64,000 nt of DNA from CAYQQQ01 sp964420125 (GCA_964420125.1 CAYQQQ010000018.1:1-64000), one strand, 5' to 3'; positions 19,095 to 29,071 are shown, counted from the first letter of the stretch. Notes: generated by a model from the sequence alone, not told the origin. Numbers and translations: made by a program.

Positions 19095-19641
19095 TCAGCC
19101 GACGAGTTGCGTGACGGCGAGCAGGGCACCTGCGACGGCCACGATGGCGGTGAGGAGCCACCGCGTCTGGTTCCGCAGCGCGCGCTCGAGGTGCGTGCCC
19201 TGCTCCTCGAGGCGCTGGTCGACTGCCCCGAACCGATCGGCCAGCTCGTGGCGGAGCTCGGCGATGCCGGTGTGGANNNNNNNNNNNNNNNNNNNNNNNN
19301 NNNNNNNNNNNNNNNNNNNNNNNNNNNNNNNNNNNNNNNNNNNNNNNNNNNNNNNNNNNNNNNNNNNNNNNNNNNNGCTCGTCGCGGAGCCCGGCGATGC
19401 CGGTGTGGAGCTCGTCGCGGAGCCCGGCGATGCCGGTGTGGAGCTCGTCGCGGAGCCCGGCGATCTCGGTGTGGAGCTCGGCGCGCAGCAGAGCGACCGC
19501 CGTGTCGAGGTCGTGGCGAGTGGCGACGTCCGCCCAACCCACGGGTGGCAGGTAGTTCATCAAGGTGTCGGCGTTGTCGTCACCCACGGCGGCGTCCAGT
19601 GCGTGGTGCAGCTCTGTTCGAGCCCTGTCGTCTGTGGTCAT
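19095..19641 (-). CDS. Membrane-anchored hendecad coiled-coil protein, interrupted by assembly gap
   Basis: Not a recognised family. ATG 19641 has GAGGGAG upstream (19650-19656). Residues 1-50 are soluble (MTTDDRARTELHHALDAA...LMNYLPPVGWADVATRHDLD), then comes an 11-residue repeat, ELHTGIAGLRD, encoded by 33-base tandem units, which is a hendecad coiled-coil signature. After the N block the protein resumes in a different frame relative to the placeholder: HTGIAELRHELADRFGAV, a further helix, one C-terminal transmembrane segment (WLLTAIVAVAGALLAVTQ) and the stop at 19095-19097. The frame break is only because 100 Ns is not the true gap length. Divergent from recC. Probably a tail-anchored rod-like coiled-coil protein. 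Confidence 0.7.
19244..19475 (-). repeat. 33-bp coding tandem repeat flanking the gap
   Basis: Units are seen at 19244-19276 (left of the Ns) and at 19377-19409, 19410-19442 and 19443-19475 (right), with divergent copies beyond. Two right-hand units are identical. Each encodes one 11-residue coiled-coil repeat. The base before the gap and the base after it are exactly consecutive in the repeat, so the missing DNA should be a whole number of 33-bp units. Confidence 0.9.
19277..19376. other. Assembly gap of 100 Ns (placeholder length)
   Basis: One hundred consecutive Ns inside the coiled-coil gene. The reading frame demands a true length divisible by three, and repeat phase demands a multiple of 33, so 100 cannot be the real size. 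Collapse of near-identical tandem units is the likely cause. Confidence 0.97.
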
Positions 19642-19833
19642 CGTGCACTCCCTCGTCGAGTGGGTCAACGGCGATGGCGGCAGAGCCTGCGAGCCGGCCC
19701 CGGCCTCGCAGCGCGCCGGGGCGGTGCCGGAGAGCATCGCGCCGAAGTGTGACGGCGCCGCGCGGCGATCGGTGACGTCGGGGACGTGGAGCTCGGCGGA
19801 ACGTGTCACACCTCGCGGCTACGGTCGCCGGCG

Positions 19834-22800
19834 ATGCTGGAGTTGCACGCTGCGGGGAACCTCTCGGTGCTGGCCCGACGAGTGGGCGAGGTGCTGGCAC
19901 CTCCTCCTGTCGATCCGATGCTCGCCGACCTCGTGACGGTCCCCTCTGCCGGCATGCGGACTTGGCTGTCGTTGCAGCTCGCCCGGCGGCTGGGTGCGGC
20001 GCACGATGCATCCGGGAGCGGCGACGGTGGTCGTGGCGACGGGGTGAGCGCCAACATCTCGTTCTCCTTCCCGGGAGTCCTCCGTCGTCGGGTGCTCGAG
20101 GCCTGGTCGGTGGGCCGATCGGGTCTCGGGGAGTCGGGTGAGCCGGTCGACCCATGGTCGGTCGAACGACTGGTGTGGTCGATCCTGGAGGTGGCCGACG
20201 CAGCCGGATCGGGGGTCGGTGGCGGGGACGGTGCGCTGCCCCGGCCACTCCTCGACGCGTCCCCGGGCACCTCCCGCTACCTCGCCGCCCGCCAGGTGGC
20301 AGATCTGTTCGACCGATACCACGTGCACCGTCCGGCCATGGTCGAGTCCTGGCGGATGGGCGCCGATGTCGACGGGGTCGGAGGAGAGCTGCCCGTCCAC
20401 CACCGTTGGCAGCCTGCGCTGTGGCGGGAGGTTCGCGGTCATCTCGGGGTCCCCGCCCCGCCGGAGCGCCTCGGGCCTCTGCTGGAGCGCCTGCAGTCCG
20501 GCGAGCTCCTGGTCGAGCTGCCCCAGCGGATCTGCGTCTTCGGCATGTCGTCACTTCCCGGGGGGCCCGGGTTCATCGAGCTGGCCGCCGCGCTCGCCGC
20601 CACACGGGAGGTCCACCTGTTCCTGGTGGAGCCGTCCGGTCTGCTGATGCAGCGGGTCTCGGCACGGCCACCCTCCGGCGCGAACGCGCCCTGGTACCGG
20701 CTGCGGGCCGACGTGGATGCGGCCGGACTCCTCCACCATCCGCTGTTGCGCTCGTGGGGGCGGGTCCACTGCGAGACCGCGTCGATGCTCGCCGATGCCC
20801 GGAGCGCGGGTGCGTTCAGCCGGGTGGCGATCGGGCAGGTGGGCGACGACCCTGCTCCGGGTCTGCTGGGCCGGCTCCGAGCCGACGTCGGCGCCGATCG
20901 GGTGTCCACCGCCGACCTCCTCCCCGGTGAGCTCGGCGCCGTCGACGGCCGTCCAGCCACGATCGAGTTCCACTCCTGCCACGGCCCGGCCCGTCAGGTC
21001 GAGGTGCTGCACGACACGATCCTGCGCCTGCTGAACGACCACCCACACCTGCAGGAGGACGACGTCCTCGTCGTCTGTCCGGCGCTCGAGTCGTTCGCTC
21101 CGCTGATCGAGGCCACCTTCGGTCGCTCCGCACGCGCCGGTGGCAGGCTCATCGGCGGCGTCGGGGGGCCACCGGCGTTGCGCTACGAGCTCGCCGACAG
21201 GTCGCTGGGCGTCGCCGCACCTCTGGTGGGAGCCTTCCGTGCCCTCATCGGGCTCCTCGGAGGGCGGTTCGACGCACCGGCCGTCCTCGACTTCCTCTCG
21301 CTGGGTCCGGTGCGGAAGCGCTTCGATCTCGACGAGGATGCGCTGGCGCTGCTCGCCCAGTGGGTGTCGGAGGTCCACATCCGCTTCGGCCTCGATGCAG
21401 GGTCCCGAGCCGAGTGGGGCATCCCGGTGTCCGTCACCGCCAACACGTGGCAGGCGGGCGTGGATCGGCTGCTCTTCGGAGCTGCCGTCCGGGGTGCCGG
21501 ATCGGAGCCCTTCCTCGACACGGTCGGCCAGGTGGTGCCCCACGGCGTCGAGGGCTCCGCCGTCGCCGTCGCCGGAAGGCTCGCCGACGCCCTTCACCGA
21601 CTCGGTGAGCTCGCTCGCCGGGTCGAGGGTCCACGCGAGCTGGAGGGCTGGCTCGACCTGCTGACGGGTGCCGTGGCCGAGCTCTTCGAGCTCCCCCGCG
21701 AGGACGCCTGGCAGCTCGATCGCCTGATGCGGACGCTGGGCGACATCGCCGACTCGGCTGGCTGCGGTGGTCGACTCCCGAGCACACCGTTGGTGCTCGA
21801 CGACGTCCGTCAGCTGCTCGACGAACGTCTGCACGACCCCGAACGGGGCCGGCCCTCGTTCTTCCGAGGTGGCGTCACCATCAGCTCCCTGACCCCGCTG
21901 CGCTGGGTGCCCCACAAGGTGATCGTGATGTTGGGGATGGACGCTGCGGCGCTCGCCGGCGCCGGCACCGATGGCGACGATCTCACCGTGCTCGCCCCGC
22001 TGGTGGGCGACGGCGACCGGCGCAGCGAGCTCCGCCAGTCGCTGCTGGAGACCGTGCTGTCCGCCGAGGAGCACCTGGTGGTGATCCGCGACGGACACGA
22101 CGTGCGCACCAACCAGGAGATCCCGATGGCCGTACCGGTCGCAGAGCTGCGAGATGCCGTGCTGGCCATGGTCCACCCTGATCACCGCAGCGCCGTCGCT
22201 GAGCGGATCGAGGTCCACCACCCCCGACAGGCGTTCGCGGAGGCCTACTTCTGCGACCTCCCAGAGGTCGACGGCGCCGGGTGGTCGACGGTTCCGGCGC
22301 CTCCGAGGTCGTTCGACGTGTCGGCGGCATCGGCAGCGAAGGCCCGTCGTCGGCGGACGGTCCACGACGGAGCGTTCCTCCATGCACCGCTGGTCCCGGT
22401 GCCCGTCGAACGGATCGACCTCGCCGATCTTCGCAGACTCCTGAGGAATCCGATCCGCTACTTCCTGGAGCGACGCCTCGAGCTTCGCCTGCCGCGGGAC
22501 GACACCCTCGTGGAGGGCACCATCCCCACGAAGCTGGAAGGTCTCGGCCGCTGGGCGCTCGCCGACCGGCTCCTCGGCATGCGGGCGCATCACCCGGACG
22601 ACCCGGGAGTCGGCGACGGCCTGGTGGAGCGGGAGGCGGCGATCGTCGCCGAGCTCGAAGGCCCGTGGCGGACCGCGGCGATCCGGACCGGGGCGGTCCC
22701 CCCTGGCCGGTTGGGCGCCGACTTCCTCGACGACGCGGCGTCGCTGGTCGGCGCCATCTGCCGATCCGCTGCACGAGAGGGCGTCCGGCTGGGTCCCGCC

Positions 22801-23385
22801 CCAGCGAGGCGGTCGGTCGAGGTGGTCGCGTCGGACGGCACGAGCGTCGCCGGGCAGGTGGAGCTCCGGGTGCGCGACGGTGCAGGGGAGATCGGTCCGG
22901 CGCTGGTCTCCTGCAGCCGACGAAAGGGCTTCCACCGACTCGCCGTGTGGCTCGACCTCGCCGTGTTGACGCTGACCGACCCGTCCACGTCCTGGCGCGG
23001 GGTGGTGGCCACGCGGCATGCGTCGAAGTCGTCAGAGGAGGAGGTCAGCTCGTACCTGTTGACCGGGGGGGATCCGGCCGACGTCGCCCGAGTGGTCCTC
23101 GACACCGTGGTCGACCTGCACCGGCGCGCACTGTGCGAGCCGTTGCCGTTGTTCGAGACGGCGTCCGAGGCGCTCTGGCGCCACCCCGATGCCCTCCCCG
23201 TCTGGCCGGGGAGGTATCCCGACAGGGCCGAGGAGGTGGTGTACGGCCGTCTGAGCCCCGCAGAGCTGTGCGAGCTCCCGCTGCATCCTCTCGACCCGCC
23301 CGGCTCCGCCGGAGATCGCGCCCGACGTTACGCCGAACACCTCTACGGGTCGCTGGACGACACGCTCGAGGCGGTGCACCAGTGA
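19834..23385 (+). CDS. recC: Exodeoxyribonuclease V subunit gamma, RecC
   Basis: 1183-residue RecC-like subunit of the RecBCD helicase-nuclease, which processes double-strand DNA ends for homologous recombination. Seen: an N-terminal inactive helicase fold beginning LELHAAGNLSVLARRVGEVL (E. coli RecC starts similarly), SFPGVLRRRVLEAW, VFGMSSLPGGPGFIELAAAL, and the mid-protein GGVTISSLTPLRWVPHKVIVMLGM, all conserved RecC features. Length is close to E. coli RecC (1122). ATG 19834 lies eight bases after a candidate leaderless -10 (TACGGT, 19820-19825). Its stop overlaps the recB GTG. Whether it recognises a Chi sequence cannot be told. Confidence 0.93.
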   Translation: MLELHAAGNLSVLARRVGEVLAPPPVDPMLADLVTVPSAGMRTWLSLQLARRLGAAHDASGSGDGGRGDGVSANISFSFPGVLRRRVLEAWSVGRSGLGESGEPVDPWSVERLVWSILEVADAAGSGVGGGDGALPRPLLDASPGTSRYLAARQVADLFDRYHVHRPAMVESWRMGADVDGVGGELPVHHRWQPALWREVRGHLGVPAPPERLGPLLERLQSGELLVELPQRICVFGMSSLPGGPGFIELAAALAATREVHLFLVEPSGLLMQRVSARPPSGANAPWYRLRADVDAAGLLHHPLLRSWGRVHCETASMLADARSAGAFSRVAIGQVGDDPAPGLLGRLRADVGADRVSTADLLPGELGAVDGRPATIEFHSCHGPARQVEVLHDTILRLLNDHPHLQEDDVLVVCPALESFAPLIEATFGRSARAGGRLIGGVGGPPALRYELADRSLGVAAPLVGAFRALIGLLGGRFDAPAVLDFLSLGPVRKRFDLDEDALALLAQWVSEVHIRFGLDAGSRAEWGIPVSVTANTWQAGVDRLLFGAAVRGAGSEPFLDTVGQVVPHGVEGSAVAVAGRLADALHRLGELARRVEGPRELEGWLDLLTGAVAELFELPREDAWQLDRLMRTLGDIADSAGCGGRLPSTPLVLDDVRQLLDERLHDPERGRPSFFRGGVTISSLTPLRWVPHKVIVMLGMDAAALAGAGTDGDDLTVLAPLVGDGDRRSELRQSLLETVLSAEEHLVVIRDGHDVRTNQEIPMAVPVAELRDAVLAMVHPDHRSAVAERIEVHHPRQAFAEAYFCDLPEVDGAGWSTVPAPPRSFDVSAASAAKARRRRTVHDGAFLHAPLVPVPVERIDLADLRRLLRNPIRYFLERRLELRLPRDDTLVEGTIPTKLEGLGRWALADRLLGMRAHHPDDPGVGDGLVEREAAIVAELEGPWRTAAIRTGAVPPGRLGADFLDDAASLVGAICRSAAREGVRLGPAPARRSVEVVASDGTSVAGQVELRVRDGAGEIGPALVSCSRRKGFHRLAVWLDLAVLTLTDPSTSWRGVVATRHASKSSEEEVSSYLLTGGDPADVARVVLDTVVDLHRRALCEPLPLFETASEALWRHPDALPVWPGRYPDRAEEVVYGRLSPAELCELPLHPLDPPGSAGDRARRYAEHLYGSLDDTLEAVHQ

Positions 23386-26300
23386 GCCCTTCGTCGCCGA
23401 CGACGGTCCCGTCGGCAGCCTTCGACCCCTTCGAGGAGCTGACCGGAGTCCTCTCGGTCGAGGCCAGCGCCGGGACGGGGAAGACCTACACCCTCGCCAA
23501 CCTCGCCACCCGGTTCCTCGCAGATGGCAGCACCTCCACCTCGGAGCTGCTGGTCGTCACGTTCACCCGCGCCGCCACCGGGGAGCTGCGCTCCCGACTG
23601 CGCACGCGCGTCGCCGAGGCCGTCGCCCACCTGCAGGCACTGCTCGGCGGGACAGCACCCGCCACCGACGACCCGTTCCTGCATGCCCTCGCGTCGAGCG
23701 ATGCGGCCACCACGAAGACCGAGCAGCGTCTGGACCGGCTCGAGCGGGCGCTGAGCGACTTCGATGCCGCCACCATCACGACCATCCACGGATTCGCCGC
23801 TCAGGTGCTGGCCGCCCTGGGCGTCGGCTCCGGAGTGCCGGTGGGTCTCGGCCTCGCCGACGACGGAGAGCGACGGATGGTGGAGGCGTGCTCCGACGTC
23901 CTGGTCCGAGCCGCCGTCGATCCCACGCTGACCGGTGCGCTTCCCACGCTCGGCACCCTCCTCACGAAGGTCCGGACCGCTGTGGCCACACCGGAGATGG
24001 ACGTCAGCCCCCCAGCCGACGATCCGCACGCGCCCGAGTGGGCGCTCGTGCTGGCAGAGCTCGTCCGTTCGGCGCGAGACCTGATGACCGAGCGGCGACG
24101 GCGCGACGCGGTCCAGAGCTTCGACGACCTCCTCGTGCGTCTCCGCGACGCCCTGGGGGGTGTGGCCGCCGACAGATCGTCGACGCCAGGCGATCCCACT
24201 CCGCTCGCCCGCTCAGGGTCGGGACCGGCGGCCGGTGTCGCTGCGGCGTTGCGGGCCCGGTACCGCATCGCCCTGATCGACGAGTTCCAGGACACCGACC
24301 CCGTCCAGTGGGGGATCTTCAGGACGCTCTTCGCACCCGAGGCGGCCAGCGGGATCGGGCCGTCCTCCACGCTCGTGGTCGTCGGTGATCCCAAGCAGGC
24401 CATCTACTCCTTCCGAGGGGCCGACGTGCACATCTACGTCGAGGCCGTCTCGTGCACCGCAGGCGCGCGCCGGCGAACCCTCGGGACCAACTGGCGATCC
24501 GACGCCCGGGTGGTGGCGGCCACCTCGACGATCTTCGAAGGGGTGGCCTTCGGCGATGGCATCCCCTTCAGCCGGGTGGAGGCCGCACCGGTGCACCGGG
24601 ACACCTGTGCCGTGGTGGAGCTGCCGGATGGCCGCACCGAGACGATCGCCGCGCTGGAGCTGCGCTGCGGCTCGAGTCCCGGCCTGCTCCCCGCCAAGGA
24701 GGTGATCACGGCGGGCGCAGCCCGCGAGGCGGTCAACGCTGACCTGGCCGCCCACACCATCCACCTGCTCCGCACGTGCCGGATCCCCGACGACCGCCCG
24801 GGAGCCGACAGGTCCGATCGACGCGCCCTGCGACCCCGCGACATCGCCGTGCTCGTGCGGTCGAGCTCGGACGCCGAGGCGGTGCAGTCGTGCCTTCTCG
24901 CCGGCGGGGTGCCGGCCGTGCTGGCCAGGGGCGCCAGCGTGGTCGACAGCCCGGCGGCCGACCAGGTGCGGTGGCTGCTCGAGGCCCTCGTGCGACCTGC
25001 GGACGCGCGCCGGGCCCGCACGTTCGCCCTGTCCTGGTTCGGAGGTTGGTCGCCCGAGCGGTTGGCCGAGGCGACGGAGCACGAGCTGCTGGAGGTCCAG
25101 GAGCGCCTCCACGACTGGAACACCGTGCTCACGACGAAGGGACCGGTCGAGCTGTTCCGAGCGGTGCGGGACGACTCGGACGTGGTCGCCCGCGTCCTGA
25201 CCCGACCCGACGGTGATCGATCGGTCACCGACCTGGACCACCTGTGCGAGCTGCTGAGGGGCGAGGTCGGCGACGCCCCGCTCAGCGCGGCGGGCCTTCT
25301 CGGCACCTTGGCCGAGCTCCGCACCGGAGTGTCGACGCAGCTCGACACCGATCGCGACACCGACCTCACCTCCCGACGCGTCGAGTCCGACGCCGAGGCC
25401 GTGCAGATCATGACGGTGTGGGTGGCCAAGGGCCTCGAGTTCCCCGTCGTGCTGTGCCCCACGCTGTGGTCCGCGCCCATCGGCCAGATCCGCTATCACG
25501 ACCCCGTGTCGGGCCGTCGGACGCTGGACGTCCGCACTCGGTCGAGGATCACCAAGAAGCAGCAGATGCACGAGGCACTCCGCCTGGCGGACGCTGCCGC
25601 CCTCGCCGAAGAGCTCCGGCTGCTCTACGTGGCCCTCACGCGGGCCCGCCACCACACCGCGCTGTGGTGGGTGCGACACCGCGACGCGCACAAGAGCGCC
25701 CTGGCCCGGGTGCTGTTCTGCCGTGGGGTCGACGGCTCCTACACCGCCGACGTCGCCGACACCGGCGACATGACGGAGCTGGTGCCCGACCACGACGACG
25801 CGCTGGAGCGCCTGCGACCGCTGGTGGAGCGGTCCGCCGCCACGATCGGCCTCTGCGCCTTCGGTGCACCGCTGCGTCCGGGGCCGGTGTGGGACGGTGC
25901 CGACCGCCCCCGTCTGCCGACCACGCTGCGCGCTGCCACCTTCCGCCGTCCCGTCGACCAGCCGCTCGATCGTTCCCGGTCGCGCTGGTCGTTCAGCGCC
26001 ATCGTGAGCCGGGACGCCGGGGGCGGGGACCCCTGGGACCTGACCATCGAGGACGAAGGGGCCGACGACGAGCAGCGCCCCCCTGACGCCGTCACCTCCG
26101 ACACCGGCGCCTCACCCGACGACCGAGCACTTGCCGCTCCTCTGGCATGGCTCCCTGCCGGTCCGGCGTTCGGCACGCTCACCCACGACGTGCTCGAACG
26201 GGTCGACTTCGCTGCCGATGATCTGTCCGGCGAGCTCGAGCGGGTGATCGAGGTCCAGCGCCGCTGGCGATCGGTCGAGCTGCGACCCGTCGACGACGTA

Positions 26301-27074
26301 CGGCCGCGCGGTGATCCCGACGCCGAGGCCGACGGGGCCGCGTTGCTGGCGGTCGGGCTGCAGCAGGTCATCGGGACGCCGCTGGGTCCGCACTCCGTCC
26401 AGAGCGAGGGCGTGGAGCGGTGCCTGCGAGACCTCCCACTCGAGGACCGGCTGAACGAGCTCACCTTCGAGCTCAACCTGCACGACCCGGCGGCCGCGCC
26501 CGGGCGTCGTGCGCCCACCGACCGCGACATCGGCGACCTGCTGCTGGGAGCGCTCCCCGCCGACGACCCCTTTCGGCCGTGGGCCGCCCAGCTCGCTGCG
26601 GGGCTCTTCGGGGTGGACCTCTGCGGTCACCTCACCGGATCGATCGACGCGGTGCTGCGGTTCCGGGGCGTCGACGGAGCCGGCGATCGGTTCGTCGTGG
26701 TGGACTACAAGACCAACCGCCTCCACCAGCACGGCGTCGAACCGCGTCCTGGCGACTACGGGCCCGGATCGATGCAGCGGGCGATGGTCGAGCACCACTA
26801 CCCGCTGCAGGCGCTCCTGTACCTCGTCGCGCTGCACCGGTACCTGCGGTGGCGGCTGGCCGACTACGAACCGGACACCCACCTCGGCGGAGCCGCCTAC
26901 CTGTTCGTGCGGGGGATGACCGGGGGGTCGGTGCACACGACGGCTCATCTTCCGGCCGGTGATCGCCACCCCGAGGGCGTGTGCTGGTGGGCTCCGCCGG
27001 CTTCGGCGGTCGTGGAGACCTCCGACCTCCTCGCCGGCCACCGCGGGCCCGGCTCCCCGGGGGGATCCCGGTGA
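23382..27074 (+). CDS. recB: Exodeoxyribonuclease V subunit beta, RecB
   Basis: 1230-residue helicase-nuclease. A UvrD-like SF1A helicase occupies the N-terminal two thirds: Walker A EASAGTGKTYTL at residues 27-38, FTRAATGELRSRL (motif Ia), Walker B LIDEFQDTDPVQWG near residue 299, GDPKQAIYSFRGAD (motif III) and VAKGLEFPVVLCP (motif V). The C-terminal nuclease domain holds the catalytic core VVVDYKTNRL near residue 1105. GTG 23382 is the only sensible start and overlaps the recC stop as GTGA, as does the recD start at the other end (27071-27074), showing tight translational coupling of the three subunits. Confidence 0.95.
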   Translation: MSPSSPTTVPSAAFDPFEELTGVLSVEASAGTGKTYTLANLATRFLADGSTSTSELLVVTFTRAATGELRSRLRTRVAEAVAHLQALLGGTAPATDDPFLHALASSDAATTKTEQRLDRLERALSDFDAATITTIHGFAAQVLAALGVGSGVPVGLGLADDGERRMVEACSDVLVRAAVDPTLTGALPTLGTLLTKVRTAVATPEMDVSPPADDPHAPEWALVLAELVRSARDLMTERRRRDAVQSFDDLLVRLRDALGGVAADRSSTPGDPTPLARSGSGPAAGVAAALRARYRIALIDEFQDTDPVQWGIFRTLFAPEAASGIGPSSTLVVVGDPKQAIYSFRGADVHIYVEAVSCTAGARRRTLGTNWRSDARVVAATSTIFEGVAFGDGIPFSRVEAAPVHRDTCAVVELPDGRTETIAALELRCGSSPGLLPAKEVITAGAAREAVNADLAAHTIHLLRTCRIPDDRPGADRSDRRALRPRDIAVLVRSSSDAEAVQSCLLAGGVPAVLARGASVVDSPAADQVRWLLEALVRPADARRARTFALSWFGGWSPERLAEATEHELLEVQERLHDWNTVLTTKGPVELFRAVRDDSDVVARVLTRPDGDRSVTDLDHLCELLRGEVGDAPLSAAGLLGTLAELRTGVSTQLDTDRDTDLTSRRVESDAEAVQIMTVWVAKGLEFPVVLCPTLWSAPIGQIRYHDPVSGRRTLDVRTRSRITKKQQMHEALRLADAAALAEELRLLYVALTRARHHTALWWVRHRDAHKSALARVLFCRGVDGSYTADVADTGDMTELVPDHDDALERLRPLVERSAATIGLCAFGAPLRPGPVWDGADRPRLPTTLRAATFRRPVDQPLDRSRSRWSFSAIVSRDAGGGDPWDLTIEDEGADDEQRPPDAVTSDTGASPDDRALAAPLAWLPAGPAFGTLTHDVLERVDFAADDLSGELERVIEVQRRWRSVELRPVDDVRPRGDPDAEADGAALLAVGLQQVIGTPLGPHSVQSEGVERCLRDLPLEDRLNELTFELNLHDPAAAPGRRAPTDRDIGDLLLGALPADDPFRPWAAQLAAGLFGVDLCGHLTGSIDAVLRFRGVDGAGDRFVVVDYKTNRLHQHGVEPRPGDYGPGSMQRAMVEHHYPLQALLYLVALHRYLRWRLADYEPDTHLGGAAYLFVRGMTGGSVHTTAHLPAGDRHPEGVCWWAPPASAVVETSDLLAGHRGPGSPGGSR

Positions 27075-28981
27075 ACCGCCGCCCGCCCCTCGATCCACGG
27101 GGCATCGTGGCCGTCCCCGGGGCAGGAGGCGTCCGACGAACCTCGGTGCCCTCCACCGTGGCGGTCCTCGAACCGTTCGTGGCAGCGGGCGTGCTGCAGG
27201 AGGCGGAGGTGCACCTTGCCGCGGCCGTCGCCCGCCTCGTCCCCTCGGCCGCAGCGGAGGTGCTGCTCGCCGTCGCGATGGCAGCCCGGGGGCCGCGCCT
27301 GGGCCACGTGTGCGTCGTGCTCGACCAGCTGGCCGGCTCCGTGGTGGCCGAGGGGTCCGACACCGACCTCCCGTGGCCCGAGCCGACCATGTGGCGGCGC
27401 GCGCTCGACTCGGCGCCGGAGGTGGTGGCCGCTCCGGGCCGAGCGAAGGGCACACGTGTCGCTCCGCTCGTGTGGGACGGCACCCACCTCTACCTCCAGC
27501 GCTACTGGAGCTACGAGTCGGCGGTCGCCGACTCGCTGCGCCGGCGGGCCCGACCCTGCGGACTGGACCCGCTCCTGCGAGCGGAAGCCGTGGCGGCGGC
27601 GCTGGACGCCCGCTTCGGCCCACCCGCCGATCCCGGGGGGCCGCCCGACGTGCAGCGGCGCGCCGTGGAGACCGCGCTCGGCTCGCATCTGTCGGTGATC
27701 GCCGGCGGCCCCGGAACGGGCAAGACCACGACCGTCGCCGCCCTGCTGCAGGTGCTCGTCAGGGCCGCGGAGATGACGGGCGAGCCCCTGCCGCGCATCG
27801 CCCTCGCCGCGCCGACGGGCAAGGCCGCTGCCCGCATGAGCGAGGCGACGGGTGCCCTGCTCGGCGCCACCCCGATCGGTCCGGCCACGACGCTCCATCG
27901 CTTGCTGGGATGGGCCCCCGGGACCCAGTTCGCCCACCACGCCGGTGATCCTCTGGCCGCCGACGTCGTCGTGGTCGACGAGACGTCGATGGTCGACCTG
28001 TCCTTGATGGCGCACCTGCTCGAGGCGGTGCGTCCGGAGGCACGCCTGGTGCTCGTCGGTGATCCGCACCAGCTGGCCAGCGTTGAGGCGGGCACGGTGC
28101 TGGGCGACATCGTGGCCGCCGCGGCGCAGTCCGGCTCTCCGCTCGCGCCCTACCTGACGGTGCTCACCCGTCAGCACCGCTTCGGCGAGGGCTCCTCCAT
28201 CGCCCGACTCGCCGAGGCCGTGCGCGCCGGCGACGCGGACGCGACGATCGCGGCGCTGGGTGCCGAGCCGGCGCGGCCGTCCGAGGTGGGGATCGCCGAT
28301 GCCGAGCCGGTGACCGACGCCGTCGGTTGGTTGCGGGAGGACGACCACGGTGGGCTGGAGGTGCTGATGGGGAGGCTGGCTCTCTGCGGTGCTCGGATGG
28401 TCGAGGCGGCCGGCTCCGGCGACGGCGACGCGGCGCTCGAGGCGGCGTCGGCGATCAAGGTGCTGGCTGCGACACGACGTGGGCCCCTCGGACTCCACGA
28501 CTGGTCCGAGCGCATCGAGTCCGCTGTTGCCGTGTCGGTCGAGACATCGCTCACCACCCTGCGACGGGGTGAGCGCTGGTACGTCGGCAAGCCGGTGCTG
28601 GTGACGGCCAACGATGCCCTGCTGGGTGTGGCCAACGGCGACGTGGGTGTCGTGGTCCTCGATCCCGGCTCGGGCGATCGCCTGGTCGCCCTGCGCGCCG
28701 GAGGGGCGCTGCGGCACCTCGCCCCCGGCCGCCTCGACCGGGTGGAGCCCTGGTGGGCGATGACCATCCACAAGAGCCAGGGCTCCGAGTTCCCGCACGT
28801 GGTCGCATCGCTGCCCGCCCCCGGTTCGCCCGTCCTCACCCGGGAGCTCCTCTACACCGCCGTCACGCGCGCCAAGCGGTCGGTGACGGTCGTCGGCAGC
28901 GAGGCGTCGATCCGCTGGGCGGTGGAGCACCCCGTGGCGCGCGCGTCCGGTCTGGTGGATCGGCTCCTGGATCCCCGATGA
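27071..28981 (+). CDS. recD: Exodeoxyribonuclease V subunit alpha, RecD
   Basis: 636-residue SF1B 5'-3' helicase subunit. Walker A AGGPGTGKTTTVAALL is near residue 213, Walker B VVDETSMVDLSL near 302, GDPHQLASVEAG (motif III) follows, and the UvrD-C2-like motif MTIHKSQGSEFPHV is near 566, ending LLYTAVTRAKRSV. The N-terminal 190 residues resemble the RecD interface domain. The length matches E. coli RecD (608). GTG 27071 overlaps the recB stop. A strong hairpin terminator follows the stop after about 40 bases. Confidence 0.95.
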   Translation: MNRRPPLDPRGIVAVPGAGGVRRTSVPSTVAVLEPFVAAGVLQEAEVHLAAAVARLVPSAAAEVLLAVAMAARGPRLGHVCVVLDQLAGSVVAEGSDTDLPWPEPTMWRRALDSAPEVVAAPGRAKGTRVAPLVWDGTHLYLQRYWSYESAVADSLRRRARPCGLDPLLRAEAVAAALDARFGPPADPGGPPDVQRRAVETALGSHLSVIAGGPGTGKTTTVAALLQVLVRAAEMTGEPLPRIALAAPTGKAAARMSEATGALLGATPIGPATTLHRLLGWAPGTQFAHHAGDPLAADVVVVDETSMVDLSLMAHLLEAVRPEARLVLVGDPHQLASVEAGTVLGDIVAAAAQSGSPLAPYLTVLTRQHRFGEGSSIARLAEAVRAGDADATIAALGAEPARPSEVGIADAEPVTDAVGWLREDDHGGLEVLMGRLALCGARMVEAAGSGDGDAALEAASAIKVLAATRRGPLGLHDWSERIESAVAVSVETSLTTLRRGERWYVGKPVLVTANDALLGVANGDVGVVVLDPGSGDRLVALRAGGALRHLAPGRLDRVEPWWAMTIHKSQGSEFPHVVASLPAPGSPVLTRELLYTAVTRAKRSVTVVGSEASIRWAVEHPVARASGLVDRLLDPR

Positions 28982-29023
28982 CTGAACCGACGATCCGGCG
29001 TGACGCTGCGGGGCCGGACGCGT

Positions 29024-29050
29024 CGAGGGGGCCCGTGACGGGCCCCCTCG
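29024..29050. terminator. Bidirectional hairpin terminator
   Basis: Perfect 11-bp GC stem CGAGGGGGCCC / GGGCCCCCTCG around the 5-base loop GTGAC, between the stop of recD and the convergent stop of the secreted lipoprotein gene. There is no U-tract, as is common in actinobacteria. Confidence 0.75.
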
Positions 29051-29071
29051 ACCAGCTCGATGTGGCGGAGC

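Noticed and set aside
19244..19475. Short tandem repeats beside Ns, which might look like a CRISPR array
   Set aside because: Units abut with no spacers, are in frame, and encode an 11-residue coiled-coil repeat.
20551..23019. 822-residue minus-strand open frame opposite recC
   Set aside because: Antisense shadow typical of high-GC DNA; no domain, and the plus-strand RecC motifs are intact.
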